A stretch of 64,000 bases of DNA from JAPPOI01 sp028818055 (GTDB taxonomy: Bacteria > Pseudomonadota > Alphaproteobacteria > Rhodobacterales > Rhodobacteraceae), in NCBI GenBank assembly GCA_965267405.1, contig OZ253954.1:2356001-2420000 (forward strand), in the 5' to 3' direction. The notes under the pieces were generated by a model. The model did no database searches. It saw only the letters and a list, made by a program, of their open reading frames with translations, and had not been told where the DNA came from. The translations under genes and the position numbers were made by a program. Shown piece after piece: positions 16,737 to 26,436 of this stretch; positions within the stretch are counted from its first letter, which is position 1; every line of letters starts with the position of its first letter.

Positions 16737-18071
16737 ATGTCGTTACAACGACGTATCATATTGGGCGGATTGCTCTGGGCGTTGTTGACGACATTTATTG
16801 GTGCGTTCGCTGTAACGCGTGTATTCGATCAGATTGCTGATCGCCGGTTCGACCTTCTTCTCGAGGAACGACACAACCAGGTTATTGCCGCTATTGGCGG
16901 CGCAAGAAATTTTGACGATCTCCAAGTTTTCTTGACCGACCCAGCGTACGATCGTGCGTATTCAGGTCGCTACTGGCAAATTGCAGGTCCCGGAGGCGAA
17001 CGCCTGACGTCTCCATCACTTTTCGATTCCGAGCTTCAAATTATTCAATCCGAACAGCCTATCTATTGGGAAGGTAGGGGACCTTCGGGCTGGGTTCGTG
17101 GCAGAAGCGAAATCATTTTGACTGAAGCTGGAACAGTGTTGAACGTAGCTGTCGCCGAAAACCTTTCGGCTTTGACAGCCGAACGGCAAGAGATGCGCCG
17201 AAGTGTGACGTTTGCCTTTGGAATTGTAGGCGCATTTGGAATTTTTGCCGCGGCCTTTTTGACAACCAGCTTGCTCGCCCCCCTCAGAAAACTCAGCGAC
17301 GATGTGAAACGACGTTGGGAATCTGGAGTTGATCTCAAGTCGGATAACTATCCAAAAGAAGTTGCGCCGCTGGTCAACGACATCAACGGACTTCTTGTGC
17401 GCAACCGGGACATAATCGAACGCGGGCGTCGGCAGGCTGCGGACCTTGCGCACGCACTAAAAACACCAGCTGCCGCGCTTCGGAATGAAATCGAAAGCCT
17501 AGATGCAAATGGCACGGACACCGCGCTTCTGTCAGGGGCTCTGGATCGTATTGATGCGCAAATCCAGCGGTCATTATCGCGAATGCGAGCAACAACTGCG
17601 GCAAACGGTGTGAACCTATCGACGGACGTCTCAAACTCAGTCGAACGTTTGCATCGGCTGTTTTCGAAGTTGCCGGACAGTTCCGATAAATCGTTCCACC
17701 TGGAGAACGCTCAGGTTTCGGTGGCCATGGATCAGCAGGACCTGGAAGAATTGATAGGCAATTTGCTTGAGAATGCCTTCAAATGGTGCGCAAGCGCTGT
17801 GAGCATATGCGTTCAGAAGGCGGATGGTCAGGCAAAAGTTCTGGTTGAGGACGACGGCCCTGGTATCGCGCCAAAAGACCGAAGTTTTGCGCTGGCAGAC
17901 GGAGCGCGGTTGGATACTTCGGTTCCCGGCACAGGGCTCGGGCTATCAATCGCCAATGATCTTGCAAAAGCCTATGGCGGAAGCTTGCAGTTGGAGACAT
18001 CGGAAAAACTGGGTGGACTGAAAGTCGAGGTCACTCTGCCGAGCATTGGGTCAGCTACTGCTTCCACTTAA
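16737..18071 (+). CDS. Sensor histidine kinase partner
   Basis: 444 residues. Membrane helices at about 8-28 and 157-178 enclose a 125-residue periplasmic sensor. HAMP-like linker, then H-box ADLAHALKTPAAALRNE with H239. N-box LIGNLLENAFKWC, G1 VEDDGPGIAPKDR and G2 GTGLGLSIANDLAKAYGG are all intact. It begins 2 bases after the response regulator stop and is almost certainly its cognate kinase. The architecture matches PhoQ-like sensors. Confidence 0.92.
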   Translation: MSLQRRIILGGLLWALLTTFIGAFAVTRVFDQIADRRFDLLLEERHNQVIAAIGGARNFDDLQVFLTDPAYDRAYSGRYWQIAGPGGERLTSPSLFDSELQIIQSEQPIYWEGRGPSGWVRGRSEIILTEAGTVLNVAVAENLSALTAERQEMRRSVTFAFGIVGAFGIFAAAFLTTSLLAPLRKLSDDVKRRWESGVDLKSDNYPKEVAPLVNDINGLLVRNRDIIERGRRQAADLAHALKTPAAALRNEIESLDANGTDTALLSGALDRIDAQIQRSLSRMRATTAANGVNLSTDVSNSVERLHRLFSKLPDSSDKSFHLENAQVSVAMDQQDLEELIGNLLENAFKWCASAVSICVQKADGQAKVLVEDDGPGIAPKDRSFALADGARLDTSVPGTGLGLSIANDLAKAYGGSLQLETSEKLGGLKVEVTLPSIGSATAST

Positions 18072-18170
18072 CACGCGAAAGATACTTGGCTGGCTTTGTG
18101 CCCTGCTCGGTTGGATGCGAGTTCAATTTGGAAATGCATAGGCTGCAACCAGCTAAAACCAACGCGTCAG

Positions 18171-19037
18171 TCAGAAATCAAATCCGGCTGTAGTTGTTTT
18201 GACGGTTTCGAGAATCCATTCGCCAAAAGCCATTGCGGTGGGATTCGATTGATCTACTGACAAGAAATAACCTTCATGTCCGACAATCGATGCCGGATCA
18301 GCGGGCACCAGTACGCCAGTTGAAATTGCATGACCGGCCAACGCGGCGCTGGCCAATGCTATGCCGTTTCCGTCGGCGGCCAGCCTCAAAGCCAGTCCAT
18401 ATGAATCGACGAATGTGGAGGCGGCCAATCCCTCAATACCTTTTGCGCGTCCCCATTCTGCCCAACCACGAGAAGTGCCGACTGCTTCGATCAATGGACA
18501 GTCATGAATCCCAGCTGATATTTTCGGTGATTTGAGCGCAACCAGACGGTTTGGTTCAATCAACAGAGCGTCGCGACCAACTTGCTTTTCCGACCCAAAC
18601 CGAACCTCAATATCCGCTTCGGTGTTGGCAAACTCATCTGGCCATATCGCAGTCAGAAATCGAATTGAGATGTCTGGGTACTTTGCGCGAAACGATTGAA
18701 GGGCGGGTGAAACCAGCCATTCGGAGATGCTTATTGATGCCGAAATGGTGAGATCGCTGTTGGTTTCCGGTCGGTCAAACTTTGACGTGGCAATTGCGAG
18801 CGAAGACAAAGCAGTTTCAATCTGGGGCAGCAGTTGCCGTCCCTCATCCGTAAGAGTCAAACCGCGTGCATGACGCATAAAAAGGGCCGTTTGCAATCTC
18901 GTTTCAAGTGCGCGGATTTGTTGACTGACAGCCGATTGAGTCATGCCAAGTTCTTCGGCCGCGGCGGTAAAGCTAAGCCTTCGCCCTGATGCCTCGAAAG
19001 CGCGAAACCAATTTAGTGGTGGAAGAGATCGCTTCAT
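18171..19037 (-). CDS. LysR-family transcriptional regulator, GcvA-like
   Basis: 288 residues. The N-terminal HTH PPLNWFRAFEASGRRLSFTAAAEELGMTQSAVSQQIRALE (one helix-turn-helix) is the GcvA-type opening. The C-terminal effector domain includes SISEWLVSPALQSFRAKYPDI. It is transcribed away from the hydrolase, monooxygenase and dehydrogenase genes, with 136 bases between starts, so it probably controls that operon and itself. Effector unknown. Confidence 0.88.
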   Translation of the reverse strand: MKRSLPPLNWFRAFEASGRRLSFTAAAEELGMTQSAVSQQIRALETRLQTALFMRHARGLTLTDEGRQLLPQIETALSSLAIATSKFDRPETNSDLTISASISISEWLVSPALQSFRAKYPDISIRFLTAIWPDEFANTEADIEVRFGSEKQVGRDALLIEPNRLVALKSPKISAGIHDCPLIEAVGTSRGWAEWGRAKGIEGLAASTFVDSYGLALRLAADGNGIALASAALAGHAISTGVLVPADPASIVGHEGYFLSVDQSNPTAMAFGEWILETVKTTTAGFDF

Positions 19038-19173
19038 TCTAAAAGTAACCTATTAGTCTGACTTATATCTTAGCCCCATTTTCAATCATTTGCGAACGAG
19101 AACTCGCGAATTGATACTTCGCCGAGGTCGCACACGCGGCCATCTAAATTTGGCAACTTGAGATTGGTGAGAA

Positions 19174-19950
19174 TTGATCTGGGAGCAACGCCCAAGAAGC
19201 GTAGCAGCGGGGTTGGCTGTCATAGAGGCAGGCGAAGGTCCGACAGTTCTGCTTCTCCACGGCGTTGGCCTTAAAGCAGAGGCGTGGAGCCCAATTATAG
19301 ATGACCTTTCAAAGCGTTACCACGTGATCGCGCCTGATATGCCGGGGCACGGTGCGAGCTTGATGATCTCTGACCTGAATTCGCTAAGAGACTATGTTGA
19401 AGCGATAGCACCGCTTTTGACCCAAAAGTCGATCGTCGTTGGCCATTCAATGGGCGCCATGATTGCTCTAGGCCTTGCGAGCCGTTTTGAGGATCAGGTT
19501 TCAGCGGTCGCCGCAATGAACGCCGTGTTTGAGCGTGATGAAAACGCGAAGTCGTCCGTTTCTGCGCGCGCTGCGATGCTTGACGGCAAAACCGTATCAG
19601 ACCCATCGCAGACACTTCATCGTTGGTTCGGCGAGAGCCAGTCGCAGGAGCAAGAAGCCTGTCGCCGATGGCTCTTGGAGGTCGATCCATTCGGATACAA
19701 GTCCGCGTATGGCGTTTTTGCTTCAGAAGATGGGCCAAGCCGCGAGCTTCTAAGTTCGCTTGCAATGCCAGCGCTGTTCATGACTGGCGCGGACGAGCCG
19801 AATTCGACACCTGCAATGTCCAAGGCAATGGCCGAACTCGTGCCAAATGGAAAAGCGGTGGTTCTGAACGGAGCCGCCCACATGATGCCGATGACGCACT
19901 CTCAAAACGTCGTGGAAGCCCTGGCCTCATTTCTCAAAGAGGCTTTGTGA
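19174..19950 (+). CDS. Alpha/beta hydrolase
   Basis: 258 residues. Oxyanion region LLLHGVGLKAEAW, nucleophile elbow VGHSMGAM with S92, acid in MTGADEPNSTP and histidine in GAAHMMPMTH form an intact triad. The start is TTG at 19174, with GGTGAG 3 bases upstream; no suitable ATG precedes the core fold. First gene of a plus-strand operon followed by a flavin-dependent monooxygenase and an aldehyde dehydrogenase. This order suggests stepwise catabolism of an ester, lactone or ring-cleavage product. Substrate unknown. Confidence 0.82.
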   Translation: MIWEQRPRSVAAGLAVIEAGEGPTVLLLHGVGLKAEAWSPIIDDLSKRYHVIAPDMPGHGASLMISDLNSLRDYVEAIAPLLTQKSIVVGHSMGAMIALGLASRFEDQVSAVAAMNAVFERDENAKSSVSARAAMLDGKTVSDPSQTLHRWFGESQSQEQEACRRWLLEVDPFGYKSAYGVFASEDGPSRELLSSLAMPALFMTGADEPNSTPAMSKAMAELVPNGKAVVLNGAAHMMPMTHSQNVVEALASFLKEAL

Positions 19951-20006
19951 TGGAGCCTCAGACACACTCCCACCCACTGCGATTGTGAATGGAAGGAAGT
20001 TAGAAC

Positions 20007-21041
20007 ATGGAGTTTTCTCTATTCGCCCACATGGAGCGTATGACGCCCGACGAACCGCACGAGCAACTGCACTCGGAGTTCATCGATCTTTGCAAGATGG
20101 CCGATGAAGGCGGAATGCGTGCCATCTGGACAGGCGAACATCACGGAATGGAGTTCACCATTGCCCCGAACCCGTTTCTTACGCTTGTTGATGTCGCCCA
20201 TCATACCAAGAATGTTCGCTTGGGAACCGGAACAATCGTTGCGCCTTTTTGGCATCCTATCAAATTGGCGGGTGAGGCCGCATCGGCGGATTTGATTACA
20301 CACGGTCGTATTGAGCTTGGCATCGCGCGCGGCGCGTATTCATACGAATACGAGCGTGTCATGCCGGGCATGGACGCTTGGGAAGCTGGCCAAAGGATGC
20401 GAGAAACGACACCGCTTTTGCGGCAGCTCTGGGCTGGAGACTGTGAACACTCGGGCGAATACTTCACATTCCCTTCAACAACGTCAGCGCCCAAGCCAGT
20501 GCAAAAAGAAGGTCCACCAATCTGGATCGCTGCGCGTGATCCGAACAGCCATGAGTTTGGTGTGCACAATGGATTCAACATTCAGGTCACGCCGCTGTGG
20601 CAAGGCATGGAGGAAGTCGAGACTTTGATGGGCCGGTTCAACGATGCCTGTGCCACCTATGACGGGCCGCGGCCTAAGATCATGTTATTGCACCACACTT
20701 ACGTCGGCTCAGACAGCGAAGATGTTGCGATTGCAGCCAAGGACCTTTCGCGATTCTACTGCTATTTTGGCGCTTGGTTTCAGAACAAGCGACCTGTTCG
20801 ACAAGGGTTGATCGAAGAGCTTTCCGAAGATGAGATCGAGGGTAACGCTATGATGGCACCAGATAATCTGGCTCGTGATCTGACCATCGGGACTGCACAA
20901 GAAGTTATTGACCGCATTAAGCGCTACGAAGACCTTGGGTACGATGAGTTTTCATTTTGGGTCGACAGCGGGATGAGTGCAGAAAGAAAAAAGGCGTCTC
21001 TTGCTCGTTTCATTGACGACGTCATGCCGGCGTTTGCGTGA
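20007..21041 (+). CDS. LLM-class flavin-dependent monooxygenase
   Basis: 344 residues, bacterial luciferase-like TIM barrel. Signatures include WTGEHHGMEF, VRLGTGTIVAPFWHPIKLAGEAA, RIELGIARGAYSYEYERVMPG and GTAQEVIDRIKRYEDLGYDEF. Members use reduced FMN to hydroxylate or cleave small organics and need a separate flavin reductase, which I do not see here. It lies 56 bases after the hydrolase and just before the aldehyde dehydrogenase, so an oxidation yielding an aldehyde is a reasonable inference. Confidence 0.85.
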   Translation: MEFSLFAHMERMTPDEPHEQLHSEFIDLCKMADEGGMRAIWTGEHHGMEFTIAPNPFLTLVDVAHHTKNVRLGTGTIVAPFWHPIKLAGEAASADLITHGRIELGIARGAYSYEYERVMPGMDAWEAGQRMRETTPLLRQLWAGDCEHSGEYFTFPSTTSAPKPVQKEGPPIWIAARDPNSHEFGVHNGFNIQVTPLWQGMEEVETLMGRFNDACATYDGPRPKIMLLHHTYVGSDSEDVAIAAKDLSRFYCYFGAWFQNKRPVRQGLIEELSEDEIEGNAMMAPDNLARDLTIGTAQEVIDRIKRYEDLGYDEFSFWVDSGMSAERKKASLARFIDDVMPAFA

Positions 21042-21049
21042 GGAAAGTA

Positions 21050-22528
21050 ATGGGCGAACAACCACACTATCAACTCTACATCGACGGCGCGTTTACAGAA
21101 GGCTGCAGCGGTCAGGTCATGCAGACGAACAATCCGGCCACCGGTGCGGATTGGGCTAGTTTTGCATGCGCGTCGGCTGACGATGTGGAACGAGCGATCC
21201 ATGCAGCAAGGCGCGCGTTGAACGATTCAGAGTGGCGCGACATGTCGCAAACAGCCCGCGGAAAACTTCTATTTCGCTTGGCCGATCTAATCGCGGAAAA
21301 CGCACAGCTCTTGGGTCAGATCGAAACCACGGACAGCGGAAAGCTATTGGCCGAAACCGCAGCGCAAACCGGATACGTCGCAGACTATTATCGCTACTAC
21401 GCAGGTCTTGCCGATAAGATGGAAGGGGCTGTTCTGCCGATCGATAAACCCGACATGCATGTCTTCACACGTCGGGAACCGATCGGAGTAGTGGCGGCGA
21501 TCGTGCCGTGGAACGCGCAGATGTTTCTGACCGCCACAAAGCTGGGCCCGGCGTTGGCCGCTGGATGTTGCGTAGTCCTGAAAGCTTCTGAGATTGCTCC
21601 GGCTCCGATGTTGGAATTTGCGCGTCTCATTCACGAGGCCGGGTTTCCGCCCGGAGTGGTTTCGGTTGTGACCGGAGACGCCGAGAACTGCGCAATACCG
21701 TTAACGCGTCATCCCGACATCGACAGAATTGCGTTTACCGGGGGGCCGGAAACTGCACGTCACGTTGTTCGAAATTCTGCCGAGAATTTTGCGGTTACGA
21801 CGCTCGAACTTGGGGGCAAGTCACCCATCATTATCTTTGAAGACGCAGACATTGATGGGGCTGTGAACGGATTGATTGCAGGCAACTTTGGAGCGTCTGG
21901 TCAAAGTTGCGTCGCAGGCTCGCGTGGTTTGGTGCAGCGCACAGTCATGGATGAAGTGGTCTCGCGGTTGAAAGATCGTGCAGGCGGGATCGTGGTTGGT
22001 GACCCGCTGGATACGTCCACGCATGTGGGGCCTTTGTGTACGAACGACCAGGTCCAAAAAATTGAGAAAACACTGGAGCGTGCGAAAGAGCAGGGTGCGA
22101 CCGTCGAGTTCGGTGGATCCCGTGCGGATCTGCCGGGTAATTACATGGAGCCAACATTGGTAACATGCGCGTCACCCGAAACCGAAACGCTTCGTGTGGA
22201 AATGTTCGGACCAGTGATGTCGCTTCTACCGTTCGACACGGAAGACGAAGCTATCGCGTTGGCAAACAATTCTGACTTTGGACTGGGCTCGGGCGTGTTC
22301 ACTGAGAACCTGGCACGTGCGCATCGTGTCAGCAGCAGACTTCGAAGTGGTATTTGTTGGGTGAACACATACCGCGCCATTTCGCCAATCGCCCCATTCG
22401 GCGGTTACAACCAATCTGGTTATGGGCGTGAAGCTGGGCTTGAGGCCATTCTTGACTACACCCGTACCAAGACGACGTGGATCAACACCTCTGATGCTCC
22501 AATGGCGAACCCATTTGTGATGAGATAA
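21050..22528 (+). CDS. NAD(P)-dependent aldehyde dehydrogenase
   Basis: 492 residues from ATG 21050, preceded by AGGAAAG. An upstream GTG overlaps the monooxygenase stop. Motifs: PWNAQMFLTATKLGPALAAG, cofactor loop FTGGPETARHV, catalytic Glu in TLELGGKSP and catalytic Cys in FGASGQSCVAGSRG. The C-terminal part is typical (GGYNQSGYGREAGLEAILDYT). It oxidises an aldehyde to an acid. Proposed to act on the product of the adjacent monooxygenase; the actual substrate cannot be read from sequence. Confidence 0.9.
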   Translation: MGEQPHYQLYIDGAFTEGCSGQVMQTNNPATGADWASFACASADDVERAIHAARRALNDSEWRDMSQTARGKLLFRLADLIAENAQLLGQIETTDSGKLLAETAAQTGYVADYYRYYAGLADKMEGAVLPIDKPDMHVFTRREPIGVVAAIVPWNAQMFLTATKLGPALAAGCCVVLKASEIAPAPMLEFARLIHEAGFPPGVVSVVTGDAENCAIPLTRHPDIDRIAFTGGPETARHVVRNSAENFAVTTLELGGKSPIIIFEDADIDGAVNGLIAGNFGASGQSCVAGSRGLVQRTVMDEVVSRLKDRAGGIVVGDPLDTSTHVGPLCTNDQVQKIEKTLERAKEQGATVEFGGSRADLPGNYMEPTLVTCASPETETLRVEMFGPVMSLLPFDTEDEAIALANNSDFGLGSGVFTENLARAHRVSSRLRSGICWVNTYRAISPIAPFGGYNQSGYGREAGLEAILDYTRTKTTWINTSDAPMANPFVMR

Positions 22529-22553
22529 AAAAAACGCCGGGGAAGCCCCGGCG
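22527..22553 (-). terminator. Strong intrinsic terminator between convergent operons
   Basis: A perfect 8-bp stem CGCCGGGG/CCCCGGCG (22535-22542 and 22546-22553) with loop AAG is flanked by eight A residues at 22527-22534, which read as T8 on the minus strand. It lies 27 bases after the tmoX-like stop. The plus side lacks a comparable T tract, so it chiefly ends the tmo operon. Confidence 0.92.
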
Positions 22554-22579
22554 CTTAAACTTGGTTTTGACTAAATGGA

Positions 22580-23530
22580 TTAGCCGTTGATCCAGCCATC
22601 AACCAAAGCTTGGTTGTCCTCAATCCACTCTTCGGCGACTTCCTGTGGATCACGCTTGTTCGTGAACATTTCCACGATCCAACCGTTGATTTCATCGCCT
22701 GTGAACTGGATGCGGCTGAGCATGCCTGCCACAGCCGGGTTACGGCTTTCCAAAGAAGCTGAATATGCAACATGCACATCGTTTGGAGCGATCACGCAGT
22801 CGAATTCAGAGACTTCCAGCCAGTTTTCTGCGTCGAGATCCACATCTTCACAGCCGTCGTAGCGCTCGGGTTCTTCAACAATCGAGAGGTCGTACTGGAC
22901 GTGAAGCGCTTCAGGTGTCCAATAGTAGAACAGCTGCGGTTGGCTTGCGGCATATGCCGCGGCCAAACCAGCCTTAAACGTATCAGCAGAAACGATGTTT
23001 GGTTCCCAGAGTTGGTCCAGGCCATAAGTCTTGAACTTGATCTGCCAACGCTTAGTCGACGCCCAAGTCACATCGCCCGCCCAGTATTCACCAAGCCCGT
23101 CGCCGTCTGTATCGAACATTGCGGCGACTTCCGGATTGCGGAGGTCTTCAATCGACGAGACTTTGTCGGCCATGTAGGCGGGAACGTAGATATTTGATGT
23201 TCCCTTGTATGGCTGGTTAACGCGGATCGACTGGTTGCCGTCAACGTACTGGTCCCATGCGGACTGCCAGTTTGGCATCCACATGTCTGGCTGAATATCG
23301 ATCGAACCGTCGCCTTTATCCATGCCTGCATAAATAACGGGCTGTTGGTTCATACCGGTAAGGATTTCGGCCTCGCCGCCCATTGGGCCGTTAATGATAG
23401 CGGCAATAACTTGGCCAATGGCGCGGGCACCGTTCCAGCTGGGGTCCGAGATCATTACTTTCTCTTGGGCCGCTGCAGCACCTGCCATAAGCACTGTTCC
23501 CAGTGCGGTTGCTGTTATTAGTCCTTTCAT
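22580..23530 (-). CDS. tmoX: ABC substrate-binding protein, TMAO/betaine type (TmoX-like)
   Basis: 316 residues from ATG 23530 with GGGAG 8 bases upstream. The signal peptide ends near AAAAQ-EKV. It has the OpuAC/choline-betaine binding fold (ISDPSWNGARAIGQVIAAI, then DIQPDMWMPNW). Trp31, Trp84, Trp150 and Trp204 are candidates for an aromatic box around a trimethylammonium group. Residues 140-148 (DTDGDGLGE) form a calcium-binding-like acidic loop; from memory the Ruegeria TmoX also binds a metal. Cys227 and Cys245 may pair. Context with a Tdm-like enzyme favours TMAO over glycine betaine. Last gene of the operon. Confidence 0.7.
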   Translation of the reverse strand: MKGLITATALGTVLMAGAAAAQEKVMISDPSWNGARAIGQVIAAIINGPMGGEAEILTGMNQQPVIYAGMDKGDGSIDIQPDMWMPNWQSAWDQYVDGNQSIRVNQPYKGTSNIYVPAYMADKVSSIEDLRNPEVAAMFDTDGDGLGEYWAGDVTWASTKRWQIKFKTYGLDQLWEPNIVSADTFKAGLAAAYAASQPQLFYYWTPEALHVQYDLSIVEEPERYDGCEDVDLDAENWLEVSEFDCVIAPNDVHVAYSASLESRNPAVAGMLSRIQFTGDEINGWIVEMFTNKRDPQEVAEEWIEDNQALVDGWING

Positions 23531-23560
23531 GACTTTGTCTCCCTGTGTCGTCATGTGCAT

Positions 23561-25384
23561 TTAGATCCGGCTGAATGAAGCGCGGATTCCTCGAAGTATT
23601 CGGTCGATCATCATTGCAACCAGTGCGATCGCGATGCCCGCAAGCAGGCCCTTGCCGGCCTGTGCGTCTCCCAAGGATTCAGTGACCAAAGCCCCCAATC
23701 CTGCGGCGCCAATGAACGCCGAAATTGTTGCCATAGAGAGCGCCAGCATGATGGTTTGGTTTAAACCGGCCATGATGGATGGAATTGCCATTGGCAGTTC
23801 CACTTTGCGCAAAAGCTGACGCTCGGACGCTCCAAACGCGAGTGCAGCCTCTTTGGTACTCTCCGGTACTTGCCGGATGCCGAGAGCCGTCAGCTTGACC
23901 ATCGGAGGTATTGCAAACACTACTGTCGCCAAGACCGCCGGTGGCTGTGAAATGCCAAAAAAGGCAACGGCTGGAACCAGGTAAGACAGCGACGGGATTG
24001 TTTGCATCACGTCAAGAATTGGTTCTGTAATCCATCGGGCAACTTTATTCTTAGCCATCCAGATGCCGACGGGCAGTCCGACAAAAACGCAAATGGCCGT
24101 AGCAACGACGACAAGTGCCATCGTCTGCATTGCAATTTGCCAAAGCTCAAATACGGCCAAGAACGCGAGTGACGATGCAACGAATATCGTCGTCGCGCGG
24201 CTGGTATACGCCCAGCTGAGTGCAAGAAACAGAAATGCCATAACCGGCCAAGGCGTCAGCATGAACGCGACTTCAACCCGCAACAAAGATTGCCGAAGGA
24301 CATGCGTCATGGCATCGAAAATACCTGCGTATTGTGCTCTTAGGTAATTGATGCCCGTGTCGATAGCTTCGGCGTTGTAGGTGAAGATGTTAATGCGACG
24401 ACCTTCGACCGGTGGCTGCTCTTGCCTGAGGACTTTTGTTGCATTGGCTCTTCCGGCAGCGATCGCTTCTTCGTCTGGAACTCGGCGAAAGCGAACTTCA
24501 GCGGGTGCCTCGAAACGTGCCAGTGTCGGGAAATCGTCAATGAACGCACAGTCGAAACGATCTTTCGCACTGATCGCCTCAAAGCGTTCAACAGTTTCAA
24601 TATCGCGTCCGGCCTGACGTTCGGCTTTTCTGATCTGAGAACGTTCGGTTTTTTGTTCGTTGGACAGTTCAGAGAGGGCTTCAATCGCGCCCAGGCGAGT
24701 TGCAAGTCGATCTTGTTCTGCCGCTAGCACCGGTAGCAATTCGTCGACCGTGTTGACGCCATGAACGGAGTATAGACGGTCAACCTCTTCACCAGCTCTG
24801 ATCTGACTTAGGCACGCGCGTTCATCAAGCCGCTGCTGAGAGGCGCGATAAAACGTCAAGGGCGCAACTAGCGCGATTATCAATGAAGCTGTGATGACGC
24901 GGTTTACGCTTATTCCCGAGGCAACTGACGAGTTGATCCTCCAGCGCGAATACTGTCCATAATACCAACTGTTTGCGACGGACCCCATCCAAAGGCGGCC
25001 TAACACGAACAGGATTGCTCCCGACCAACCGAATATCTGGATCCAACTGGAATAGCGTGCAATCAGAGTTGAATTGTTCGAAGGATCAAGCTGCGCTTCT
25101 GCGAGTAACGGGCCGTACTTGAAGATCTGGATCAAACAGACAACTGCAAGCACGTCGATGGCCAGCGAAACCCAGAACATTAGCCAAAGGCCGCGATAGG
25201 CAGACCAGAACCAAGGGATCAAAAGTGCCCAGATGTTCATGCGCCAGAAAGGTTTTTCGCCCTTCTGGATCAATTCAAATTCAGGCGTGAAGTAGTTTTC
25301 GCTTTGGTCAACGAAAGCTTCGACACTGACGTTTCGGTCGTCGACTTCACGGATTTCGGCAGCTGAAAGGGTTGCGGTGCTCAT
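23561..25384 (-). CDS. tmoW: ABC transporter permease (TmoW-like) with large N-terminal extension
   Basis: 607 residues. The C-terminal 230 residues are a ProW-type permease, with the EAA loop at VPESTKEAALAFGASERQLLRKVELPMA (split by context) and several helices. The N-terminal half adds further membrane helices (around 50-75, 80-100, 115-135, 165-185) and a soluble, charged segment about 185-330 with coiled-coil character (LSNEQKTERSQIRKAERQAG). This extension is absent from standard OpuAB/ProW. The start overlaps the ATPase stop by 4 bases; the binding protein begins 30 bases after its stop. Confidence 0.75.
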   Translation of the reverse strand: MSTATLSAAEIREVDDRNVSVEAFVDQSENYFTPEFELIQKGEKPFWRMNIWALLIPWFWSAYRGLWLMFWVSLAIDVLAVVCLIQIFKYGPLLAEAQLDPSNNSTLIARYSSWIQIFGWSGAILFVLGRLWMGSVANSWYYGQYSRWRINSSVASGISVNRVITASLIIALVAPLTFYRASQQRLDERACLSQIRAGEEVDRLYSVHGVNTVDELLPVLAAEQDRLATRLGAIEALSELSNEQKTERSQIRKAERQAGRDIETVERFEAISAKDRFDCAFIDDFPTLARFEAPAEVRFRRVPDEEAIAAGRANATKVLRQEQPPVEGRRINIFTYNAEAIDTGINYLRAQYAGIFDAMTHVLRQSLLRVEVAFMLTPWPVMAFLFLALSWAYTSRATTIFVASSLAFLAVFELWQIAMQTMALVVVATAICVFVGLPVGIWMAKNKVARWITEPILDVMQTIPSLSYLVPAVAFFGISQPPAVLATVVFAIPPMVKLTALGIRQVPESTKEAALAFGASERQLLRKVELPMAIPSIMAGLNQTIMLALSMATISAFIGAAGLGALVTESLGDAQAGKGLLAGIAIALVAMMIDRILRGIRASFSRI

Positions 25385-26436
25385 GCGTTGGTGCTCCCCT
25401 GAATGCCGTGCAGAAGTGTATTCTTGTCCACCACCCCGAGGATCGTGTCCTCCGCTTTGATTAAGACTGGGAGCTCTGCGTGAGTGCTGAGTTCCACCAG
25501 TGTGTCTAAATCATCTTCTGGAGCAGCGGTTGGATGTCCCAAAGCGGTGTCGAGCGGTCCATGTTTGGCTTCGTGGGCCTCTTTCGGGACCATAATTTTC
25601 GAAGCAGAAACAAGTTTCAGGCGCGAAATTCCGGCAACGAAATCAGCGACGTAGTCATCAGCTGGTGCTGTTACGATGTCTTCGGCCGTCCCGATCTGGA
25701 CGATTTCACCGTCCTTCATGATGCCGATGCGATCACCCATGCGGATGGCTTCGTCCAAATCGTGGGTGATAAATACGGTCGTTTTTTTCAGGTTCGCTGA
25801 AAGATGAAGGAATTCGTCTTGCAGGTTTCTACGGATAAGAGGGTCGAGTGCCGAGAACGGCTCGTCCATCAGCAGAATTTCGGGATCGGCGGCCAATGCA
25901 CGGGCCAGTCCGACACGCTGTTGCATGCCACCTGAAAGCTCAGCAGGCAAACGATCACCATAGCCGTGAAGCGACACTGTTTCCAAGGCTTGATCTGCGA
26001 GTTGCGCCCGGTGGTAGGCATCCATACCGCGCAGCTCCAAAGCGAACCCGATGTTATCGCGAACCGAACGGTGCGGCAGCAAGGCCATGTTCTGGAATAC
26101 CATTCCGATCTTCGTTGCTCGCAAGGCTCGAAGGGGTTCGGTGCCCATCTGACCGATATCTTCACCAAGAATGCGAATGGACCCTGCAGTTGGCTCAATT
26201 AGCCGGTTGATGTGTCTAACAAGCGTGGACTTGCCGGACCCGGAAAGGCCCATCAGGCAAAAGATCTCGCCTTCACCAACGGAGAAGCTCGCGTCTTTCA
26301 CTCCGACAACAGCGCTGAATCTTTCTAGAACTTCGGCTTTGCCGATGCCTTCGCTGCGAATGGCTGCCATCGCTTCGGGAGCGCGATCTCCAAAGACCTT
26401 CCAAACCCCATCAAGCTCTACGATTGCGTCAGTCAT
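25381..26436 (-). CDS. tmoV: ABC transporter ATP-binding protein (TmoV-like)
   Basis: 351 residues. Walker A GLSGSGKSTL, signature LSGGMQQRVGLARAL, Walker B EILLMDEPFSALDPL and the H-loop in FITHDLDEAI are all intact. It resembles ProV/OpuAA, with a conserved N-terminal 50 residues before Walker A. The C-terminal 80 residues hold only a short CBS-like remnant (ILGVVDKNTLLHGI), where ProV-type proteins often have a tandem CBS pair. It energises uptake with the adjacent permease. ATGA overlaps join it to both neighbours. Confidence 0.82.
   Translation of the reverse strand: MTDAIVELDGVWKVFGDRAPEAMAAIRSEGIGKAEVLERFSAVVGVKDASFSVGEGEIFCLMGLSGSGKSTLVRHINRLIEPTAGSIRILGEDIGQMGTEPLRALRATKIGMVFQNMALLPHRSVRDNIGFALELRGMDAYHRAQLADQALETVSLHGYGDRLPAELSGGMQQRVGLARALAADPEILLMDEPFSALDPLIRRNLQDEFLHLSANLKKTTVFITHDLDEAIRMGDRIGIMKDGEIVQIGTAEDIVTAPADDYVADFVAGISRLKLVSASKIMVPKEAHEAKHGPLDTALGHPTAAPEDDLDTLVELSTHAELPVLIKAEDTILGVVDKNTLLHGIQGSTNA

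Noticed and set aside
22580..26436. Ordinary glycine betaine transporter (ProXVW/OpuA)
   Set aside because: Fold matches, but the adjacent DUF1989-GcvT fusion, the acidic loop in the binding protein and the extended permease fit the TMAO system better. Not fully excluded.
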